Assembly: GCA_949825025.1 (NCBI GenBank)
Contig: OX463781.1
Span: 38,899,950-38,963,949, forward strand
Source of the DNA: Siphlonurus alternatus
Taxonomy: Eukaryota > Arthropoda > Insecta > Ephemeroptera > Siphlonuridae
DNA: 64,000 bases
Reading direction: 5' to 3'
Below are positions 12,832 to 25,045 of this stretch, one piece after another. The translations under genes and the position numbers were made by a program. Each line of letters starts with the position of its first letter. The first letter of the stretch is position 1. Below the pieces are notes generated by a model. The model worked only from the letters and a program-made list of their open reading frames with translations. It was not told where the DNA came from and did no database searches.

Positions 12832-13213
12832 TTAAAGGGACATAGGACAATGCAATCATGAATGCATAAAAAGTTTATGTAAGATATGTTAGTGTGAGAA
12901 ATGAGTAAATTTCCATTGTCGGACCATCCCCTGAATTTACAAAAATTAAATAAATATAGACAGCCGCAGGGCATTGCACAGACAACATCGCACTGAGCAT
13001 GGCTGGGCAAGAAGAGGAGGGAGGGAGTTCTTTGCATGGAAAAGAGGCAGTTATGTTGCCATTCGTGATTGCTGACGTCAGCAATCCACACTTCAGTTAC
13101 TCGCTGGGCGTTTACCCTGAGGCTCTCGTCACCGTGCGGCATGTATTCATACTCAGTTAGTGGGTAACTTTGAAATAAAAAATACTTATTTTTATGGTCC
13201 CCTGTCCCTTTAA
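12832..13213. mobile_element. TTAA-flanked element (AGGGAC ends), first of three in series
   Basis: Runs between TTAA 12832-12835 and TTAA 13210-13213. The ends AGGGACATAGGAC and GTCCCCTGTCCCT are inverted. The interior at 12960-13140 is GC-richer and gives an open - strand frame with no recognised motif. The right TTAA is also the left TTAA of the next element. Confidence 0.7.
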
Positions 13214-13472
13214 GGTGGATTCACATGGCGATTTTTATCAAGCGACGCGACGCGCATAATGCGCACTTGCGCCACTTGCTGTGACATCCATTGGTAGCCA
13301 TATTTGGCAATTTAAAAAAAGAATTAAAAGAATAAAGAATAAAAAAAGAGCATCGCAATTAACGCGATTTCACTGCCGCAACCTGGCGAATTTGCTCGCC
13401 GCATGGGATTTCACAACTTGTGTGACAAAATCGCGTCGCATCACCGTTGTCGCCATCTGAATCCGCCTTTAA
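13210..13472. mobile_element. TTAA-flanked element (GGTGGATTCACATGG ends), second in series
   Basis: The ends GGTGGATTCACATGGCGA and TCGCCATCTGAATCCGCC are inverted repeats between TTAA sites. The interior is GC-rich with CGACGCGACGCG and matching GCGTCGC motifs. It shares TTAA junctions with both neighbours. Confidence 0.75.
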
Positions 13473-13639
13473 GGAGGCATCCCAATAGTCCTATTTTCGT
13501 CTACTACGTCTACTACCCTTCCCTATAATGGTGGCAAATTTATTTATTTTTATATAGTGGCCATCTTGGAGGGGAGGCTAAAGCTCATTTAGGGACCCTA
13601 AGAAGACAAGAAAGAAATATTATTGGGACGCCACCTTAA
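13469..13639. mobile_element. TTAA-flanked element (GGAGGCATCCC ends), third in series
   Basis: The element is about 163 bp. The ends GGAGGCATCCCAATA and TATTGGGACGCCACC are inverted and lie between TTAA 13469-13472 and 13636-13639. The interior contains GGTGGCAAATTT and GTGGCCATCTTGG. Confidence 0.75.
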
Positions 13640-13722
13640 GATTTTTCATGATAATATTTTAGCCAAAATCCCACCACTTCCGGCTACCTCCAGTGGTATA
13701 TTGCCTTATATTTGTTGAAATG

Positions 13723-13845
<123 letters not shown>

Positions 13846-14333
13846 TGATATATACATGATACCTCATTAGCTTAACATATTGCAGTCACCACAAAATAAT
13901 AGCTTTAGGGTAAACACAATCATATTATTCACTTAAACAATTTAAATATTATGTTATATATGTAATTTGATATATTATTAGTGTAACATTAATAATTTAA
14001 CAATGTTTTTATAATGAAAATGTTAAATTATAGTTGTTATTATTTACATGTTCAGATTTTATCATGAAAAATTATGTGTATTTGTAATTAATTTTATTGC
14101 CATTTATTCAAGTATCCATGTTTCATAACATGTTACGATAAAAAATTATATTTGTTGTCATCACATATTATATTATAATATATGTTCCCGTAAACAATGC
14201 TTGTCACAATATTTTGCAATGTCGAAAAGCTTAATGTGACAGTAAAAATTTATAAGGTTTATAGAACCCATTGATAAATTTACCTAAGTTGTAAAAATGA
14301 ATGTGCGCTAACTCTACTATAATAAGCTATTAA
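13846..14333. other. AT-rich non-coding DNA
   Basis: No supported feature. Confidence 0.6.
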
Positions 14334-14524
14334 TTAACGATTGACTTCAGTTGATTGAGATCTCGGAATCATCCCCCTTAATTGAATTGAACAAGTTTTG
14401 CTGACAACTTAGAACTCGCCATCAAGAGGTGGCATGCAAATTTTGAAATGCATTATAGTCTCATCAGTTTTGTGAAAACTGAGGTAGAAGTTTAACATTG
14501 GCTTTATGGACGGAAACAGGAAAT

Positions 14525-15426
14525 AAATAAAAATAAATAAATAAATTCTTATTTATTCGGCAACAGTTACAGAACCAATGACCAAATATAATAAAGTCAA
14601 TAACACAACATACAAAAAAAAAACACATAATAATAGTACCAATAAAAATGACTATAATACAAATATAAAGGAAAAAAAAAAACAAACAAAAAAAAAAAAC
14701 AGTAAAATAATAGTCATGCACAATAAATAGCAAAAAAACAAAAAAACAAAAAAAAAAAAGCTTAAAACAGAGCGTTCATCAGATTGGTCCGAAATTGACA
14801 TAAAGAAGAGTTGAATATGTCCACATTACTATGATCAGATACAAATTTGTTGTAGAGATTTTGCACTCTTGAAGAAAAAACAAACTTTGATGCATCAACA
14901 CGCCCCCTCGGAGGCTTGAAGAGCACAGTGTGACGGTTGTACCGAGGAGGCGCATTCAAACAGAACAAACTCAAAATTTTACATGAATTAACACAATTAT
15001 TGAGGATTCGATGCATGAATAACAAATCACTAATATCACGCCTCACTTTCAGTGAATGAAGGCCCGCGCTACGACACAACGCGTTGTAATTATCTTTAGT
15101 GAACACAATATTCATTTTATTACACCACAATCTCAGAAAATTCCTCTGTATACCCTCAATTCTGTCTATTTTATCTTTATGGTGAGGCGACCACACAACA
15201 GAGGCATACTCAATAATTGGCCTGACAAGAGATACATACAAGGAACGTACAGTTTTTACAGAATAGTCACGGCTACATGATCTACGGATCATGCCGAGGA
15301 CCTTGAGTGAGCTCTTACGTACTTTATCGATATGCTTACCATAAGATAAATCTGAAGTGAGGATTACACCAAGGTCATTGACCTCAGATACTCGCTCAAT
15401 CTCAATGTCCTCGACCTGATAGTGAT
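14525..15426 (-). mobile_element. 5'-truncated non-LTR retrotransposon
   Basis: About 0.9 kb read on the - strand: the end of the reverse-transcriptase frame, a 3' region rich in T on the - strand, and a terminal (TTTA)-type tail at 14525-14547. It is flanked by ACAGGAAAT (14516-14524) and ACAGTAAAT (15427-15435), a 9-bp target duplication with one mismatch. The missing 5' part is typical of incomplete target-primed reverse transcription. The clade is not determined; the C-terminal style is CR1/Jockey-like. Confidence 0.85.
14762..15426 (-). pseudogene. Reverse transcriptase, C-terminal fragment
   Basis: About 220 codons stay open on the - strand to a TAA at 14762-14764. Near the start is NDLGVILTSDLSYGKHIDKV, followed by a lysine-rich helix and SLVRPIIEYASVVWSPHHK, and then IEGIQRNFLRL. 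These are the typical thumb and post-RT blocks of non-LTR retrotransposon ORF2 proteins. The palm with the catalytic FADD-type motif and the endonuclease are absent, because the copy is cut off at 15426 by the insertion junction, so it cannot be active. The frame has no internal stop, which suggests a fairly recent insertion. Confidence 0.88.
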
Positions 15427-15585
15427 ACAGTAAATGGAGCTATTGTAAGGAAATCGCCCACTTAAATCTGTTCAAATTATAAGCGATGAACTTTTTAGAT
15501 CATTCTCGCGCGTAATTTTTAAATTTTATTTCAATCAATTCCGTCTGACAGAAATTTCCCTATAGTATCTGAGGTCCATCGTTAC

Positions 15586-16334
15586 GAAATTTACTTAATT
15601 CATAATATATTTATTGCTTTCGATTGAACACACAATATAAGCTTGTCATATATTTTTTAATCAAGACATAATGTCAATCATAATTACATAAACAAACAAT
15701 TAATTAGCTCAATCACAAAATTGAATGCACAATCGTGAAAAAAAATCCTTCAAAACCATGCTATCAAAATCGAACAATGATCTGTTTTGAGTACTATAAA
15801 ATTTACAATATTATTTTATGACATTCAAACATGATATTTTATTCATGTTAATTAAATTTGAATTTAGAATTATTCACACTTAAGTATTTTTACCATTTTT
15901 TTGTAGAAAACTCACAAAAAAATAATATTATAATTAGCACTATATTACTTCAGTACACAATTATAGCTTCTTTAGTCAAAGAGTTGATTTTTCTGTCGGA
16001 TTTTAATCCCCTTAAAACACATTGCGAAGGGGGCGCAGGAGGGAGGGAAAAGAGAAAGTTTTGGCAGGCCAGATTATACAGTGAGCCTAGGCAAAATGAT
16101 GAAAAAAAATATATAAAAAATACTTTTAACAGTTTTTTAGATGTGAGATTTTTTTTTATGAGTTCTATCGTGTACTGTTAAAGTATTATTAAAGTATTTA
16201 AACTTGATTTATTTTATTTTATTAAGTGAAGAAAAAAATTATTGCACACTTTGTTTATATGCTAGTCCGTGCATTCTGGCCCTCCTCGCATGACGTCAGC
16301 GCAATCCCCTCTTGTAGTCTACTCAAAATTATCA
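15586..16334. other. AT-rich non-coding DNA
   Basis: A small G-rich patch lies at 16025-16080 (GGGGGCGCAGGAGGGAGGG). A short frame covering it has no recognisable domain. Confidence 0.5.
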
Positions 16335-16519
16335 ATTGATAACAGGCGCGGATCCAGAAAAAAATTTCGGGGGGGGGGGGGGCTGCTTCCATAAGGCCAA
16401 TGTTAAAAAAAAAATTTGGAGTGAGGGAAATGCCTATATTGTCCATGTTAAATCCAAAATTTCGGGGGGGGGCTGCAGCCCCCCCAGCCCCCCCCCCTGG
16501 ATCCGCGCCTTATTGATAA
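16335..16519. mobile_element. hAT-like MITE (GGCGCGGATCC ends), copy 1
   Basis: The ends CAGGCGCGGATCCAG and CTGGATCCGCGCCTT bracket a 169-bp body (16343-16511) with long G and C runs. The 8-bp words ATTGATAA at 16335-16342 and 16512-16519 are identical direct repeats. An 8-bp duplication with CAG-type ends fits the hAT superfamily. The two frames here are artefacts of the inverted arms. Confidence 0.8.
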
Positions 16520-17303
16520 TGTTACTTCTTATGCTATAGGGTTAAAATAATATACTGTAAATTGTAAAGGGTCCATATTTTTAACTTCATCTTTCAACTC
16601 TTTAAAACTAATAATAATTTATAAAAAAAAACTTTGAGAATTAGGTCATCCTTTTTTATATTTTATAGTGTTATAAGTGTAAATTTTTTCCTCATGATTT
16701 ATAATAAAGATTTTTGAAAGTTTTTAATGATGTAGTGGTTACTGTGTATAATAATACGACAGCTGGTTGCAGGAGGTTGTATTGTGTTGAGTTATTTGGT
16801 CGAAGAAGGCGCGGAAGTTCGGTCACACAGACAAGAAGGGAAGGTCATTAAATACGGGGACAAAGCAGCCTCAGTATATCGCACAGTCAGCAATGGACCA
16901 TGTGGACGGTAATTGGCTACTACACACGTAAACATTTTGAGGCTCGCCACTATACGTTCACCTCATTAGCAAATATAAACTTTTTGTATGGAAATTTATT
17001 TTACGTAAATAAAAATATATATATGAAATATTTTATCCTTATTTTTAATGAATTGTAAATTTATTATCATTATTAATTTATTATTTTTGTTTGTGTATGG
17101 CATTATAAGCAATTGCAGTAAAGAAAATATTAAATTTTTATTTATTTTTAATTATCGTATGCATGCTGTCGCGTTAGAAAAATTAAATAAAGGTTAATTA
17201 AAATTAATAATAGTTATGTATAAATAATATAATTGCAGCAACATTTATTTTGTTATGTTTACAAATCAAGTCAAGCTACATAACTCAAGTAAAGTTTTAT
17301 TAA
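16520..17303. other. AT-rich DNA with a GC-richer patch
   Basis: The patch at about 16790-16960 has balanced composition and an ATGGACCATGTGGACG|GTAATT stretch that could imitate an exon and donor. Nothing around it supports a gene. Confidence 0.45.
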
Positions 17304-17635
17304 AATGGAGTATCGACCTCAATTTTTTTTTTATTGCAGAAATGGATAGAGTGTGCAAAGTTATAATACCCTGATTTTTTTTCAGATTTTTTTAGAGACC
17401 GGGAACTATTTTTAAAAAAAATATTGAAAGTTCTTTTTGTGACGTCACGAAGCGCTGTTCCTTAAGAAAAATATAGGACTTGCCGCCGCGTGACGTCACA
17501 AAAATGATTTTCAATAATTTTTTAAAAATAGTTCCCGGTCTCTAAAAAATCTGAAAAAAATCAGGGTGGCATATAACTTTGCACCCTCTATCCATTTCTG
17601 GTAATAAAAAAAATTGAGGTCGATTATCCACTATA
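17304..17635. mobile_element. Family B inverted-repeat element, copy 2 (best hairpin)
   Basis: This is the most symmetrical member. GGAGTATCGACCTCAATTTT pairs with AAAATTGAGGTCGATTATCC. The arms continue through GTGCAAAGTTAT and GACCGGGAACTATTTTTAAA to a loop near 17470 flanked by GTGACGTCACGAAG and CGTGACGTCACAAA. Both sides of the loop carry a GTGACGTCAC site. Confidence 0.85.
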
Positions 17636-17933
17636 TTAAATAACACAATTTGTGTTTTTAAATCTGCTTAATCGAGGCAAAATGTATAAAGATTGTGAGA
17701 GTCCGTAATTTGCATATTCTCATGCAGATAACTGAAAAATAACTGACTTCTGATAGCAATATAAAACATTAGTTATGTGCGAAAATAAAATCTAAAAACA
17801 TCATGGATATTTTGATTTAAACGTTCAATTTTTATTATAATAATTTTGGGGTGATTCTTTGATTTTTAATATTTTCATTTATAAAATCTCAGTTTGTCAA
17901 ATCTATAGAAGAATAATACAGACTTTCACCATC
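17636..17933. other. AT-rich spacer
   Basis: Nothing supported. Confidence 0.5.
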
Positions 17934-18054
17934 GGCGATTCGTGAAAGTGTTACCCAGAAAGTTATCCAGCTTTCCCACTAACCATGTTTAGCGCCAGAT
18001 GGCAAAAAAAAACTTGTTTGTGAGAAATCTGGATAACTCTCTTCGCGAATCGCC
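17934..18054. mobile_element. Family E short hairpin element, copy 1
   Basis: The ends GGCGATTCGTGAA and TTCGCGAATCGCC are inverted, with inner matches AGTTATCCAGCTTTC and GAGAAATCTGGATAACT. Relatives lie at 29395-29547, 37763-37872, 50774-51274, about 51300-51392 and 53952-54064. Confidence 0.75.
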
Positions 18055-19001
18055 TCCAATATTGTATTTAGTCGAAAAATATGCGACACAATTGCTATAA
18101 AATGAACAATCGTAGTCAAATTTAGTGGAACAACGTATACTCGCTGAATCAATAGCTCACTATTTCTGACAAACTCTGTACTACGTTATTCACAGATAAT
18201 TACTAGATCATATTCTTATTGCATAAGAGAGACTATGAGACAAATTATCAAACATTATATACTGCAGTAAAGTTTGCCAACCAACAGAACAAATTACTGC
18301 ACACTCAATGCTAATTTGACTTTTGGAAACAGCAAACATTCGTATTTGTCAGACTTTTATACGGTTTTGTGTCACCTTTCCATATAAATGTCATCTGCCA
18401 GTAGAGTTTTATTAAATGTACGTCTCTAAATAGAGAAATATAATGTTGATATGAGTTTTTAATTGAATAAATTCATAAGTCTTCTTTTGGAAAAAAGTAT
18501 GTCAATATAAATTGAAGATTATAATATTTATATCAATATCTTATTAATTTATAAAATGATTGAATAAAAAAAAAAGAGTATACGTACTGATTAAAAACTG
18601 AAAAGACTAGCTACTTTTAATAATTTTAAAGTAAAAGTTTTAAAATTAGTAGTTAAAGCTAAATTTAAACACGTATATAAAGAATTCTTTACTGAAACGA
18701 CGTCCATTCACACGAATCTAATTAGCACACTGCTGCCTTTCCCCTCTCCCGACTTGCGTACAAACTTTTTAAATAGCAAAAACAAAGTGATGATAAAAAA
18801 AAAAGAAAAAAAGGGAGAAAAAAGACAGAGTTTCATTTATAATAAAAATATTAAAAAAATATTTTTTGACCAAAAGTTGTTGGAGGAATTCATTCAACAA
18901 AAAAAATATATAATACTGTTTATAATTATGCTACGAGATATATGAAATACAGAGTAAATATTATTATATATAAGTAAAGTTAGCACAGAGACAAAAAATG
19001 T
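18055..19001. other. AT-rich non-coding DNA
   Basis: No supported feature. A small balanced patch lies at 18700-18770. Confidence 0.55.
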
Positions 19002-19359
<358 letters not shown>

Positions 19360-19362
<3 letters not shown>

Positions 19363-19530
19363 GGGGGATCTTCTTGAATTAACGACAGACGGCGCGGCGG
19401 CACATCGATGCTCATTAGAACGACACCTCGGGCTTGGCAAGCTCCATCAACAACATTGAAGCACAGCCAGGCTTGCAACAATGAATTGAAAGTCCGGAAA
19501 TATGAGCGTACAGGACCCAGCACAACAAAG
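19360..19530. other. GC-richer unique flank of a GA array
   Basis: Balanced-composition sequence (GACGGCGCGGCGGCACATCG) directly downstream of the array. No recognisable product. Confidence 0.35.
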
Positions 19531-20094
19531 AATAATACGGCTTAAAAATATATATATTTGTTATGGTATGATATTTTGTATGCTTTTATTTTTTTTTGAC
19601 GTATATATACATATGGATGAAAAAAATATAGTTAACAAAAGTTTATTCTGTGCTATCGTCATCCGATGAACGGAAACTCTGTCGTATACAAAAAACTAAT
19701 GGATTGTACAGTAGATAATACAACCACAGTAAGCAAAACAAAAGTATTTTATTTCATGATGCGTATATAGGATTTATTTTCATAATATAACTTGACTGCA
19801 GTAATATTGAATTCATCATTATATTTATGAATGCTTAAATTTTAATTAGAATGAATATATAAATATCATAACATCATAACTATAAATACCACTATTTTTT
19901 TATTGTATCAGCTAAAGAAAATAAGCATAACATAATTTTCTTTGACACTATAATCTATCAAAATCAAATGATATAACAAATCCTGTTCTCTGCAATATAT
20001 GGAAATAACAACACTGCAATCCCTCCTATCTTTGAATTGATCTGTAAATAACAAATATTATGCATGCATGATAGTCAAACCCGATTTGAAATAA
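19531..20094. other. AT-rich non-coding DNA
   Basis: No supported feature. Confidence 0.6.
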
Positions 20095-20340
20095 ATTTGA
20101 TCTATTCTTTGCTATTAGGCTCTTCTCTCGTCTAATTTTTTCTTATTTTGCACCATTTCAAAGGAATAAAGAGGTAAAAAGACAAGATTACGTCTTTTCC
20201 CTCTTCTTGAGCATAAAATATTATAAATATTGCTTTATTTCATCCTCACTTTGAGCGAAGAGAAAATAAGATGTGTTTTAAAGGTAAAAAGATTAGGTTT
20301 AGATGTGTAAAGGATGAGTTGAAGACGTAATACTAGGGAA
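20095..20340 (+). repeat. Dispersed repeat family F, copy 1
   Basis: Shares TCGTCTAATT, CTATTTTGCA-type words, AGACAAGATTACGTCTT, TCCTCACTTTGAGCGA and GTAAAAAGATTAGGTTTAGA with 21165-21420 and 63277-63550. All three copies are in the same orientation. No clear terminal inverted repeat. Confidence 0.8.
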
Positions 20341-21155
<815 letters not shown>

Positions 21156-21164
21156 CAGTATCCC

Positions 21165-21420
21165 GAGTTGAAATAAATTTTAACTTTTATTCGCTATTAA
21201 GTTCTATATTCGTCTAATTTCCTCCTATTTTGCACTATTTTAGAGGGAAAAAAGACGAAATTACGTCTTCTTTTCTCTTATTGAGCATAAAATGTTAAAA
21301 TTATTGTATCTATTTCATTCTCACTTTGAGCGAGGAGGAAATAAGATGTGTATTTTAGGTAAAAAGATTAAGTTTAGACGTGTAAAGGATATGTTGAAAA
21401 GTATTTTTCTAACTATATAG
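21165..21420 (+). repeat. Dispersed repeat family F, copy 2
   Basis: Aligns with 20095-20340 over its whole length, including ACGAAATTACGTCTTCTTTT and CACTTTGAGCGAGGAGGAAA. Confidence 0.8.
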
Positions 21421-21671
21421 GATAAAATTTATAAAAAAAAAAAATGCAATAGAAATAAATTAAAAAAAAAAAAATCAATTTAAAAGAATGGTATATCAAC
21501 AACATTTATTATATTTCTACTTAGTACTTAGTTATATACAGCAAGATTATAATCATAATAAAATTGATGATTTATTTAAAAAAAAAAATGTAATTTAATA
21601 AAATAATATCCACAATTTTCTTCCGATAGTAAATCAGTCCTTATATACTTTTCATGTTTCGCTGCAACCAC

Positions 21672-21674
<3 letters not shown>

Positions 21675-21758
<84 letters not shown>
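21675..21758. repeat. (TA)n microsatellite
   Basis: Pure TA, about 42 units. Confidence 0.97.
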
Positions 21759-21759
<1 letters not shown>

Positions 21760-22629
21760 AGTCTATATCTTTATATATACGGATGCAATATAGACAAAAC
21801 TATAGTAGGAAGGTCGCATAGCAGTAAATTGTTTCTTATCAAGGAAGAAGTATCAAGCCACGTTGTAATACATATAGAAGTATATAACACGAGGATGAAA
21901 TTAACGTCATGCATCACCAGTTTTCCATCTCCATTAAACCGAATTAATGGTCTTTTCTAGTCCGAGTCAAGTATAAGAGAGGTAGTGCAGCAAGTTCTGG
22001 TACTGTTACTAGAGTTGGCAACCTTTCTCATACAGCTTAAGTCTCAGCTAAAACCAAAATAAGCCTCTCCTTTTGCTTCAGAGACTGTATTTCTTTCTAA
22101 TATACTACAAGATACACTCTATGTTATAGCATGCTCAGAGAATATATACAAGATAAGATACTACCAGATTATATCCAACCAAAGTAACATTTGAACATAG
22201 TAGTACAATTTTGACCTTTAAACCTTTAACCCTCTCTTCGTATCTTCTTTATTCTACCATGTAATAAGATAGATTAAAAGTTAATTTAATTCTATTTAGT
22301 AGTGCTAATTTGAAATGATTTTTATTATCTAAATTTATTATTGTACTTAATTTGTAATGTATAATATTTTTAATTATTGAATTATTAGTTTTATGATAAT
22401 TTAAATTATTGCATGGTTAATATAATATGATGGACAATTTTGATTTGAGACAAAAATTAATTTCAATCGTACTATTGATTTTTCATTTAGAAACGTAATA
22501 ATTAAATCCTTCACTTAAATCACTTAAATCACTTAAATATCAAGATGTGTAAAGCTACATTTCACTGTTCGAAATATTAAAATGCAATTATTAAAGGGTT
22601 GAACCAATTAAAAGTGTTAAGAGAGTTTC
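21759..22629. other. AT-rich non-coding DNA
   Basis: A minor tandem triplet of the 9-mer CACTTAAAT lies at 22512-22538. Nothing else supported. Confidence 0.55.
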
Positions 22630-22957
22630 ATGTTTTGGATAGCACGGAAGTTGCCCGAAGTCATCCGAAGATCTTCGGGATGTAGACAGAAAACCCTAAA
22701 ATCATAAAATCATTGTGCTGGTAAACGTAACTCACAACATCTCTTTTTTATTAATAGTTAGGGGTCACCAAATATTTTTCTTAAGAAATTCAATAACATT
22801 GGTTCTTCTTGTAACCATTTATGAAAGAAAATTCTAAGAAAAATTATGTTAATAGCCATTAGAAATTAATTTCTATACCACCTTTAGCACGTATCTGCTA
22901 TGCCGCTGACAATGTTTTGCTATAAAATCTTGATGTCGTATTGTTTTATGACGTATA
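22630..22957 (+). repeat. Dispersed repeat family D, copy 1
   Basis: About 320 bp alignable, with indels, to 45591-45907. Shared words are TAGCACGGAA, CTTCGGGATGTAGAC, TTTATTAATAGTT and CACGTATCTGCTATGCCGCT. No clear terminal inverted repeats. Confidence 0.8.
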
Positions 22958-23181
22958 TACTTATATATACAGCTGATGATATATTACACGATGCTTGCTT
23001 TTGTAAATTCTGGTCTGTAAGATTCTTTTCTAGAAAATTCCATGACGTAATTATAACACGTCCTTTTGTTTGTTTTTAGGCAAATTTTCATCAAATCGTA
23101 TGGACAGCATGGCATGCATGCTATTTTTATTGCATATTTCTATAAAAAAAACTATTTTGCAAAGTTTATTGACATATTTTT

Positions 23182-23335
23182 AACCTTCTAAAAATCTTAA
23201 AATCGAGAGAAATGATCGCTATGACGTAATTGTCATATAAATGTGTAACACACAAGCATAGGGTTAATACATTGCATGATTATGACGTCACAGCATCTTT
23301 CCTCTCGATTTTAAAAGTTTACGAGGGTTCAAAGA
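23182..23335. repeat. CRE-bearing hairpin repeat, copy 2
   Basis: Inverted arms AAATCGAGAGAAATGATCGC and CATCTTTCCTCTCGATTTTA surround ATGACGTAATTGTCATA on the left and TTATGACGTCACAG on the right. This is the clearest copy. Confidence 0.7.
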
Positions 23336-23640
23336 AACCTGAAAAAAGGACAATTCAAAACTCGAGGTCTTCTTTCCAAATTTGTGTTAAAAATTCAATG
23401 CATTTTGTCCAATGTATCACGTAGTCACAAATTTGCATATAGTAAATATTTTTGTCTATGTATCCAATTAAATTACTACAATTTACATACACACTTTATT
23501 CAAGCAAAACCTATGCCAAGCAGGTGTGTAATTAGTGAGAATCTGAAAATTGCAGATTGAACATTATTATAAAACTTAAAAAAGCTATCATATTAACGAA
23601 ATGTAAAAGAGAGGTTTTTTTGCATATGAAAATAGAAGCA
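23336..23640. other. AT-rich spacer
   Basis: No supported feature. Confidence 0.5.
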
Positions 23641-23730
23641 AGCAACAATGTTATACGTGCATACGGTTGTTGCCTGCTGTTAAAATTTCACCTCGGTGAT
23701 TTTGGTTCAGCAGCAAGTCTCTCTGATGCT

Positions 23731-23874
<144 letters not shown>

Positions 23875-23960
23875 GAGCGCAATTTTGTCGCTTCCTGCTT
23901 CCTCACTCACTGAACGCATTTGCAGCACAAATCGCTGTGTAACTGGTCTCACTTTAATCA

Positions 23961-24667
23961 AATGAAAGAAAGAAAAATTTTGTAGACTTGCCTCTTTTTC
24001 ACTGCCGTTCATTTCTTTTTTTAATATTATTTCTAGAGAAATAAGCAAGAGAAAATTATATAACTTTTTTTTTTTAAAAGTATGTCTTAAAAAAATTTTT
24101 TTCTTATATATAATGTTTTTAATGAAAAATTAGATCGAATGAACTTTTTTTAGCTTTTTTTTTATTTGCAATATTGAATTATATTATATATGTTCAATTA
24201 ATTATTTTATTTTCTTATTACAAAATAAATTATTGATATATCTAATTTTGTAAACAATTACGCCGCGGTTGTTTTTCACTTCGATATCAATTTAGCAAGA
24301 AGAAATTGATATCGTCATGTTTGAAATGTGATTCTTCCATTTTCTGGTATTTTTAACGTTGTTTGTTTTTACAGAATTCAATACAGTATAATTAAATTTA
24401 TTAAATTGTAAACATATAAATGTTCTAAAAAATTGAAACTATATATACAATTTTCTAACCTGTTCTATTTTATGACAAAAAATTATTAGTTTTATTCGTT
24501 TCAGTTCTTTTTATAAATTCATTACTGCATGCAAGACGTTGTATAAAATAGTGTGTAAACTTTTATTAGCATCAAAGTTGTAAAGTTTGAGAAATTTTTA
24601 AATTTCATCAATATTCAGTTTGACTAGATTTTTAAAATTTAAACATAAAGAAGCCATGGAAACCTTA
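23961..24667. other. AT-rich non-coding DNA
   Basis: One small perfect hairpin at 24282-24314 (CGATATCAATTT / AAATTGATATCG with a 9-nt loop). No gene. Confidence 0.55.
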
Positions 24668-25045
24668 GTTCCTATTAGAGGTCTGCACGGGCCGGTATTT
24701 CAAGGCCCGACTCGGCCCAGCCCGTTCGGATGGTTGCTAGTCCCGGTCCGAACCCGTGAAGAATGCAGCTTCATAGTGGCCCGTCCGTAGATCAACCTCG
24801 GCTCACATTTTTAATTTAGTACTTTACAACCCATTATAAAACTGAGAAAATGTCGTTTATGAATCTTTTATTGCTTACTTTTTTCCCTTCTTCTTTCCTT
24901 AGCAAAAATAACAAACAAACAAAAATCACTATTGAAAATTCAAGAAATAGCTAGGCTCGGCCCGGCCCGTTTTCAGACTGCCGATTCCCGGCCCGAGCCC
25001 GGCCCGCGGGCCAGGCCCGGGCCCGTGCAGACCCCTAGTTCCTAT
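24668..25045. mobile_element. hAT-like MITE (TAGGGGTCTGCACGGGCC ends)
   Basis: A 362-bp element (24676-25037) with ends TAGAGGTCTGCACGGGCC and GGGCCCGTGCAGACCCCTA and GC-rich subterminal GGCCCG repeats. The target word GTTCCTAT appears intact at 24668-24675 and 25038-25045. An 8-bp duplication and TA-starting inverted ends fit hAT. No transposase frame remains. Confidence 0.9.

Larger units (their letters stand above)
12354..13708. mobile_element. Nest of at least five elements in a split inverted-end repeat
   Basis: The outer arms GTAGCCGGAAGTGGGAGTAT (from about 12371) and CCCACCACTTCCGGCTACC (to about 13689) are inverted matches, with TAAGG/CCTTA at the extremes. They look like the two ends of one MITE pulled apart by later insertions. 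Inside lie a SINE-like unit (12475-12735) and three back-to-back TTAA-flanked elements. A fragment of the outer arm, CGGAAGTAGCCG, also occurs near 54414. Confidence 0.65.
14334..15585. mobile_element. TTAA MITE family A, copy 2, split by a retrotransposon
   Basis: The left half (14338-14524) has TTAA at 14334-14337 and the family landmarks CATCAAGAGGTGGCATGCAA and ACTGAGGTAGAAGTTTAA. The right half resumes at 15427 with AAATGGAGCTATTGT and ends near 15581 with GTCCATCGTTA. The break falls exactly within the family's GGAAATGGAGCTG segment, where the retrotransposon sits. Confidence 0.8.

Noticed and set aside
12771..13142. 123-codon - strand frame as a gene
   Set aside because: It lies inside a TTAA-flanked element, lacks any motif, and its second half is low-complexity.
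16890..16912. ATGGACCATGTGGACG followed by GTAATT as a start exon
   Set aside because: Six codons only, with no signal or promoter context.
22512..22538. CRISPR-like or satellite array
   Set aside because: Only three copies of a 9-mer and no spacers. A chance slippage product.
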